Shown here in pieces: positions 58,884 through 64,000 of a stretch of 64,000 nucleotides of DNA. Position 1 is the stretch's first letter. Each line of letters begins with the position of its first letter. The translations under genes were made by a program, and so were the position numbers. The notes below the pieces were generated by a model. It had not been told where the DNA came from. It saw nothing but the letters and a program-made list of their open reading frames with translations, and searched no databases. This DNA is from Pseudomonadota bacterium (GTDB taxonomy: Bacteria > Desulfobacterota > Desulfovibrionia > Desulfovibrionales > Desulfomicrobiaceae). The stretch spans positions 48,765 through 112,764 of the forward strand of contig JAHIQM010000001.1 of the NCBI GenBank assembly GCA_018902545.1. Direction: 5' to 3'.

Positions 58884-58923
58884 AGAGCCCGTTTTCATCA
58901 GAATATGATCACAGGAGGATTGC

Positions 58924-60198
58924 TTGAATATTCTCATTGTAGGCGGAGGAGGACGTGAACACGCCCTGGCCTGGAAAATCCGCCAAAACCCGGACGTGGA
59001 TAAGCTGTTTATAGCGCCGGGCAACGGTGGCACAGCCCTTCTCGGCACCAACATTCCGCTTCAGGACGACGACATCGAAGGTATCGTCACATTTGCCAAG
59101 GACAACGGCATCGGCCTGGTTGTAGCGGGTCCGGAACTGCCGCTTGTTCTCGGCCTGCAAGAAGCGTTGAGCAAGTTCGGCGTACCTTGTTTCGGCCCTT
59201 GCACCTTCGCGGCACAGCTCGAAGGGTCCAAGGCTTTCGCCAAAAACATGATGCAGGAAACCGGCGTGCCGACCGCAGCCTTCAGGGTCTTTGACAGTCA
59301 TGAGCGAGCGCTCTCCTATGTGCGTACGCATCCCTTGCCCATGGTGATCAAGGCCGATGGACTGGCTGCAGGCAAAGGTGTGGTCATCGCCCAGACCATG
59401 CACGAAGCCGAAGAGGCCCTACATGACATGATGGTCAAGCAGGTCTTCGGCGCCGCAGGATTGACTGTCGTGGTAGAAGAAGCCCTGATCGGCGAGGAAG
59501 CCTCATTCATGGCTTTTTGCGATGGCAGCACAATTGTTTCCATGCCCTCGCTGCAAGACCACAAGCGCATCGGCGACAACGACACGGGACTCAACACCGG
59601 CGGTATGGGCGCCTATAGCCCCGCCCCCATCCTGCCCGAAGAGCAGTACCACGCCATGGCGGATCTGGCCATCCGTCCCATCACCGAGCATCTGGCGGCC
59701 ATCGGGCAGCCCTTCAAAGGGGTGCTGTATGCCGGGCTCATGATGACCGTAAATGGCCCCATGGTTCTGGAATACAATGTGCGCTTCGGGGATCCGGAGT
59801 GCCAACCGCTCATGGCCCGACTCAAGTCCGACCTGGTCGAAATCATGCTCGCCTGCGTTAAGGGAACTCTTTCGCCCGAGCGGGTGGAGTTCCTCCAAGA
59901 GACATCCTGCTGCGTGGTCATGGCGGCCCACGGCTACCCGCAAGCTTACCCGAAGGGCATGGCCATTTCCGGCATCGAGGAGGCGGAAGGGATTGAATCC
60001 GTGAAAGTCTTCCAAGCGGGAACTCGGCTGCAGGACGGAAAGCCCGTCAGCACAGGCGGCCGCGTCCTGGGCGTCACCGCGCTCGGGACCGATCTACAGC
60101 AGGCCAGGGAGCGCGCCTACCTGGCCACCAAAAAAATCCATTTTGACAACAGCTACTACCGTAAGGATATCGCCAACAAAGGATTAAGGAGGTCATGA
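58924..60198 (+). CDS. purD: Phosphoribosylamine-glycine ligase
   Basis: A 424-residue GARS enzyme of purine synthesis that joins glycine to 5-phosphoribosylamine with ATP. It has the N-terminal GGGGREHALAWKI, the ATP-grasp region (PMVIKADGLAAGKGVVIAQT, EYNVRFGDPECQPLM) and full length. The start is TTG (AGGAGGATTGC before it). Its stop overlaps the start of purE. Confidence 0.96.
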   Translation: MNILIVGGGGREHALAWKIRQNPDVDKLFIAPGNGGTALLGTNIPLQDDDIEGIVTFAKDNGIGLVVAGPELPLVLGLQEALSKFGVPCFGPCTFAAQLEGSKAFAKNMMQETGVPTAAFRVFDSHERALSYVRTHPLPMVIKADGLAAGKGVVIAQTMHEAEEALHDMMVKQVFGAAGLTVVVEEALIGEEASFMAFCDGSTIVSMPSLQDHKRIGDNDTGLNTGGMGAYSPAPILPEEQYHAMADLAIRPITEHLAAIGQPFKGVLYAGLMMTVNGPMVLEYNVRFGDPECQPLMARLKSDLVEIMLACVKGTLSPERVEFLQETSCCVVMAAHGYPQAYPKGMAISGIEEAEGIESVKVFQAGTRLQDGKPVSTGGRVLGVTALGTDLQQARERAYLATKKIHFDNSYYRKDIANKGLRRS

Positions 60199-60680
60199 TG
60201 CCACAGGTTGCAATATTTATGGGCAGTAAGTCCGACGAAGCTACGGTTCGCCCCTGCACGGAAGTGCTCGGAAAACTGGGCGTGTCTTACATTTTCACCG
60301 TCACGTCCGCCCACCGCACGCCGGAGCGCACGGCCCGACTGGTGAGCGAACTCGAAGGCGGCGGCACCCAGATTTTCATCTGCGCCGCCGGACTGGCAGC
60401 GCATCTTGCCGGAGCCGTGGCGGCCAAGACCATCCGCCCGGTCCTTGGCATCCCCATCGCAGCTTCACCGCTGGGCGGAATGGACGCCCTTCTGGCCACA
60501 GTCCAGATGCCCCCAGGCTTTCCGGTCGGGACCCTGGCTTTGGACAAGGTCGGTGCGCGCAACGCGGCCTGGCTTGCAGCCCAGATACTGGCCCTGCATG
60601 ATCCGGCACTGGCGGAACGCATCCAGAAAGAACGCCAAAAAATGATCGAGCAGGTGGAAGAAGACGCGAAATCGCTGTAG
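60195..60680 (+). CDS. purE: 5-(carboxyamino)imidazole ribonucleotide mutase, class I PurE
   Basis: A 161-residue enzyme that moves the carboxyl group in N5-CAIR to give CAIR. GSKSDEATVRPC, SAHRTPER and the glycine-rich AAGLAAHLAGAV with the catalytic His fit class I. ATG at 60195 (or 60198) overlaps the purD stop as ATGATG/TGA, so the two are coupled. GGAGGTC lies just upstream. Confidence 0.95.
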   Translation: MMPQVAIFMGSKSDEATVRPCTEVLGKLGVSYIFTVTSAHRTPERTARLVSELEGGGTQIFICAAGLAAHLAGAVAAKTIRPVLGIPIAASPLGGMDALLATVQMPPGFPVGTLALDKVGARNAAWLAAQILALHDPALAERIQKERQKMIEQVEEDAKSL

Positions 60681-60686
60681 ATCAAA

Positions 60687-60730
60687 GTGCATGAAAAAAG
60701 GCGGCCCTGAGGCCGCCTTTTTTCATGCAC
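60687..60730. terminator. Bidirectional terminator between purE and hflC
   Basis: A 20-bp inverted repeat GTGCATGAAAAAAGGCGGCC with its complement encloses CTGA. T6 after one arm and A6 (T6 on the other strand) before it make it work for both convergent genes. Confidence 0.93.
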
Positions 60731-60742
60731 TTTCACTATTAT

Positions 60743-61591
60743 CTACTGCAGATACTTGAAGAACTCACTCTGCGGGGTCAGGACAAACTGGGTCTGGTCC
60801 TTCATGGTCTTCTTGTACGCATCCATTGTGCGCACAAACTCATAAAAGTCAGGGTCCTGAGACAGAGCCACTGCATAAATGGCCGTGGCGGCGGCTTCAC
60901 CCTCGCCTCGGGCCGACTCGGCCGCCCGGAGGGCATCGGCCAACAAAACAGTCCGCTGACGGTCGGCCATGGTCGTAATCTTGGTCGCCTCTTCGCGGCC
61001 CTCGGAACGGTACTGCTTGGCCTGGCGCTCACGTTCAGCCTGCATACGGCCATAGATGGCCATCTGGTTTTCCTGTGGCAAATCCGTCCGCTTGATCCGC
61101 ACATCGATGATGTAAATCCCGTATTCACCCAGAAGCACATTTGACTTGGTCGTCACCTCGTCCATGATCGTCGACCGCTCCACGGCCACGATTTCGGTCA
61201 GGGTGTAGCGACCCAGAGCCTCGCGCATCTGAGAATAGACGATATCGTCGATGCGGGACAGACCACCCTGGACATTGCGCACGGTTCTGTAAAACATGAG
61301 AGGATTGACAATTTTCCATCGGGAAAAATTGTCCACCACCATGTTCTTCTTGTCTTGAGTAAGAATTTCCGCTGCCGGTGCGTCGTATTCGAGGACCCGG
61401 GAGTCAAAGAAAATGACGTTCTGCACAAAAGGCAGCTTGAAGTGCAAGCCTGGGCCATAATCGGAATTGCCGACCGGTTTACCAAGCTGCAACAAGATAG
61501 CCCTTTCGGTCTGATCAACCACAAACACACATTGCAGCAACAAAAAAACAGCCAGGCCGAGTCCGGCTATTATAAATTGAATCGATCTCAT
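60743..61591 (-). CDS. hflC: HflC, SPFH protease modulator
   Basis: A 282-residue membrane-anchored SPFH protein with one N-terminal membrane helix (FIIAGLGLAVFLLLQCVFVV) and the stomatin/prohibitin domain (about 20-200). With HflK it forms a ring that controls the FtsH protease. The start shares one base with the stop of hflK (61591). Confidence 0.95.
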   Translation of the reverse strand: MRSIQFIIAGLGLAVFLLLQCVFVVDQTERAILLQLGKPVGNSDYGPGLHFKLPFVQNVIFFDSRVLEYDAPAAEILTQDKKNMVVDNFSRWKIVNPLMFYRTVRNVQGGLSRIDDIVYSQMREALGRYTLTEIVAVERSTIMDEVTTKSNVLLGEYGIYIIDVRIKRTDLPQENQMAIYGRMQAERERQAKQYRSEGREEATKITTMADRQRTVLLADALRAAESARGEGEAAATAIYAVALSQDPDFYEFVRTMDAYKKTMKDQTQFVLTPQSEFFKYLQ

Positions 61592-62673
61592 CAGTTCACT
61601 CCTCCTTCTTTACCCTGCCCGGTCACGGACGCCTTGCCGGAACGTTGCAAAGGCAAATAGGGGAAAACCCGCTGCATGGAATCAGTGGAAATGATAATCT
61701 TCTCCACTTCAGGACGAGACATGATCTCTTCCATGGTTTCAAGATAAATGCGCTTTTTGGTGATGTCCTGAGCCTTCCGATACTCTTCAAGCACGAAGAG
61801 AAAACGGTCGCTGTCACCGCTGGCCTGCAGGATTTTGGACTCCTTGTAGGCCTGCGCCTGGTTCAGGATGGAGGCGGCTTCACCACGCGTGCGAGGAATC
61901 AGATCGTTCTCATACGCTTCCGCTTCGTTGATGAAACGGCTCTTGTCTTCCTTGGCGCTGGCCACGTCTTTGAAGGCGTCAATGACCTGCCTGGGAGGAT
62001 GGACATCCTGCAGCTGCACTGCCACGACCCGGATGCCACTGGTGTAACTGTCAAGGATTCTCTGCAGAAGTTCCCGGGTATCGTTCTGGATTGTCAGCTT
62101 GTCGTCGGTCAGCGCCGCGTCGATCTTGTTGTATCCGATGACTTCGCGCATGGCCGCCTCGGCGGCGTCCTTGACGGTCTTGTCCTGATTGGCGACTTTG
62201 AACAAATAATCCTGTGCGTTATCGATCAGAAACTGAACGGTGAACTGCACGTCAACGATGTTCTCGTCACCGGTAAGCATGAGCGACTCTTCAGGAACCT
62301 GGCGAACCTGAGCTCCTGTGCTGCCCGTAACTGCGCTGCTGCCCCGATATCCGACCTCGATCCGCTGAATTTTGGTCACCTGAGGAGTTAGCACGGCTTC
62401 AAATGGATAGGGGAGTCTGTAATGGGGCCCAGGATCGGTAGTCCGGTTATAGGCTCCAAAGCGTTTGACAACTCCGACTTCATCCGGTTGAACGAGATAA
62501 ATACCACTCCCGAGCCAGAGCACAACGGCGACCAGCACGATGATACGCCAGCCTGGCAGATTCATCTGTTTAAACTGTTTGACTTTTTCGTTAAAATCAC
62601 CAAGATCCGGCCCAGGTATGGGGCCAGACTGCCTTTGACGCTTTTCTTGTAGTTTTTCCCAATCCCAGTTCAT
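61591..62673 (-). CDS. hflK: HflK, SPFH protease modulator
   Basis: A 360-residue partner of HflC with a Pro/Gly-rich N-terminus (SGPIPGPDLGDFNEKVKQ), one membrane helix (IIVLVAVVLWLGSGIYLV) and the SPFH domain with PDEVGVVKRFG. ATG at 62673 follows AAGGAGCATT and is preferred to the frame from 62700. Normal length. Confidence 0.94.
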   Translation of the reverse strand: MNWDWEKLQEKRQRQSGPIPGPDLGDFNEKVKQFKQMNLPGWRIIVLVAVVLWLGSGIYLVQPDEVGVVKRFGAYNRTTDPGPHYRLPYPFEAVLTPQVTKIQRIEVGYRGSSAVTGSTGAQVRQVPEESLMLTGDENIVDVQFTVQFLIDNAQDYLFKVANQDKTVKDAAEAAMREVIGYNKIDAALTDDKLTIQNDTRELLQRILDSYTSGIRVVAVQLQDVHPPRQVIDAFKDVASAKEDKSRFINEAEAYENDLIPRTRGEAASILNQAQAYKESKILQASGDSDRFLFVLEEYRKAQDITKKRIYLETMEEIMSRPEVEKIIISTDSMQRVFPYLPLQRSGKASVTGQGKEGGVN

Positions 62674-62779
62674 AATGCTCCTTCGTAAAAGACTCCTCAC
62701 GCTAGGTCAAGGAATCGTGGACAGCGTTTGAAGAATCTCTTCGCCTTTCAGAAACGATGAACAACTAAAAGAGGGTGTA

Positions 62780-63256
62780 GTGACCGAAACGTCAGTGACA
62801 ATATATACGGATGGATCCAGCCTGGGCAATCCCGGACCCGGTGGCTGGGGGGCCATTCTCCTCTGGGCGCAAACAAGAAGAGAGTTGAGCCGTGGATACC
62901 TTGAGACCACCAACAACCGCATGGAAATCAGGGGCGTTCTTCATGCGCTGGAACATCTCAAACGGCCATGCACAGTGCAAGTTCATACGGACTCACGCTA
63001 TGTCTGCGACGCAATCTCCAAAAAATGGATCCAGTCGTGGATCAAAAACGGGTGGCTGACTTCGGCCAAGAAACCGGTCAAAAACCGGGATCTCTGGGAA
63101 CAACTCCTGCCGATGCTGCAAAAACACCGGGTCAGCTTTCATTGGGTCAAGGCGCATGACGGGCAGCCTGAAAATGAACGCTGCGACGAGCTGGCCAAAA
63201 ACGCTGCCAGGGAGAGGCTCCGGGAAGTTGACGAGGGGTATGAGGGTAGCGTTTGA
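62780..63256 (+). CDS. rnhA: Ribonuclease HI
   Basis: A 158-residue enzyme that cuts RNA in RNA-DNA hybrids. Catalytic residues are visible: Asp11 in IYTDGSSLGNPGPGGWG, Glu in NNRMEIRG, Asp in HTDSRYV and Asp in VKAHDGQPENERCDELA. GTG start at 62780. It is divergent from hflK and convergent with the next gene. Confidence 0.96.
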   Translation: MTETSVTIYTDGSSLGNPGPGGWGAILLWAQTRRELSRGYLETTNNRMEIRGVLHALEHLKRPCTVQVHTDSRYVCDAISKKWIQSWIKNGWLTSAKKPVKNRDLWEQLLPMLQKHRVSFHWVKAHDGQPENERCDELAKNAARERLREVDEGYEGSV

Positions 63257-63285
63257 CTGCCACGCAGGTCGTTAACGGCCATCCC

Positions 63286-63786
63286 TTAAAAAAGCACTTC
63301 TAGAGACTGGACCAGAAAAAAGAATCCAATCCCGATCTTGACGGCCATGCCCAGGATCTTGCCGATCATGGCTCCCTTGGCCGCCATTCTGGCTTCGGAG
63401 AAGGAGCGACGTTTGATCAGTTCTCCTCCAAGACATCCCAGATACGCGCCGCCCACCGCGCCTGCAAGTGCTCCAAGTCCAAAAAAGAACGGGGCTCCAA
63501 TGATCGCTCCGCATATTGCGCCAAAAAAAGCGCCCCAATCCCCGGTGGACGAAGATCCGTATTTGCGGGCACCGAAGGTCTGTAAGACAAACTCGATGCA
63601 CTCCCCCAGAAAGGCAATCCCTACGAAGACCAGCAAGGTTGAGAGCGTCAAGGAAGAGTCAGGAGAAAGCCAGGACCATGCGGCAAGGATCAGGATTATC
63701 AACCAGTTCGCGGGAAAAGAGAATATGTGGGTGAAAAACGCGATTACTAGCAGGGCGAATGTGATGATGGCGATAGTGGTGCTCAT
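63286..63786 (-). CDS. DUF456 family membrane protein
   Basis: A 166-residue membrane protein with about four to five helices and Gly-rich segments (FFGAICGAIIGAPFFFGLGA, GGAYLGCLGGELI). It matches the DUF456 family, which has no known function. ATG at 63786 is chosen to fit the usual length; the frame extends to 63855. Confidence 0.85.
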   Translation of the reverse strand: MSTTIAIITFALLVIAFFTHIFSFPANWLIILILAAWSWLSPDSSLTLSTLLVFVGIAFLGECIEFVLQTFGARKYGSSSTGDWGAFFGAICGAIIGAPFFFGLGALAGAVGGAYLGCLGGELIKRRSFSEARMAAKGAMIGKILGMAVKIGIGFFFLVQSLEVLF

Positions 63787-63880
63787 CTGATCCCGAAAAA
63801 AAATATTGGAGACTTTGAAAAAAGAAAATCGGTGGCAGCTCATGAAGAGCACCACCGTGTAAGAGAAGAGAATAAAAAAA

Positions 63881-63998
63881 GTCCTGGCGACGACCTACTT
63901 TCCCACCAGTGGACTGGCAGTATCATCGGCGCTGGAGGTCTTAACTTCCGAGTTCGGAATGGAATCGGGTGGAACCCCTCCGCCGTGGTCACCAGGAC
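63881..63998 (-). rRNA. rrf: 5S ribosomal RNA
   Basis: About 118 bases match bacterial 5S rRNA. The two ends pair (GTCCTGG with CCAGGAC), and the conserved parts CGAACTCGGAAGTTAAG and AGCGCCGATGATACTGC are present on the minus strand. T7 follows the 3' end. The rest of the rRNA operon would lie to the right, beyond the window. Confidence 0.95.
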
Positions 63999-64000
63999 GA

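Overview
The window looks like chromosome of a Gram-negative, sulfate-reducing deltaproteobacterium (Desulfovibrionales-like, possibly close to Desulfomicrobium; the genus is inference). The evidence is a complete dissimilatory sulfite reductase locus (dsrAB, dsrD, dsrMKJOP), a Desulfovibrio-type bacterioferritin with a Met haem ligand, and LptD (an LPS-bearing outer membrane). Most of the sequence is GC-rich and densely coding, with AT-rich islands at about 8.6-13.9 kb and parts of 29-36 kb. A 5S rRNA gene closes the right edge, so an rRNA operon continues beyond it.

Layout. (1) 1-3.9 kb: a lipoprotein fragment coupled to a divergent DUF89/ARMT1-like protein, bacterioferritin, short repeats and an EamA transporter. 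(2) 4.1-23.4 kb: a nine-gene plus-strand surface locus. It holds an outer-membrane beta-barrel candidate, an exported partner, four tandem paralogues that share an exported N-terminal module (proline-rich linker plus Kre9/KNH-like Ig domain) but have unrelated C-termini, a 2113-residue multi-IPT protein, an FN3-repeat protein and an OmpA-family protein. Decayed copies of one paralogue's 3' end lie downstream of two others, as if C-terminal cassettes had been exchanged. This is the best candidate here for an undescribed system. (3) 23.6-28.7 kb: housekeeping genes (tex, hydrolase, flavin split-barrel protein, DUF1786 protein).

(4) 29.2-36.3 kb: an integron gene-cassette array without an integrase (a CALIN), with about nine attC-like sites. 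Cassettes include a TIR-domain protein, a GNAT acetyltransferase, a HEPN/AbiU2-like protein, exported or membrane proteins of unknown function and a collapsed aminotransferase gene. A toxin-antitoxin pair borders it. (5) 37.1-41.0 kb: the chaperone operon cbpA-cbpM-clpB. (6) 41.1-54.5 kb: a minus-strand sulfite-reduction super-locus, in transcription order RsbRD_N protein, dsrMKJOP, ferredoxin, YkgJ-type protein, 123-aa protein, TPR protein, dsrA, dsrB, dsrD, a DsrN/CbiA-type amidase and a small unknown protein. It combines the sulfite reductase, its membrane electron-transfer complex and probable cofactor or maturation factors. (7) 54.8-64 kb: lptD-mutL-purD-purE, convergent hflK-hflC, rnhA, a DUF456 protein and 5S rRNA.

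Limits: all family calls come from reading the sequence, without searches. Several apparent frameshifts lie in homopolymer runs, so sequencing error cannot be excluded for them.
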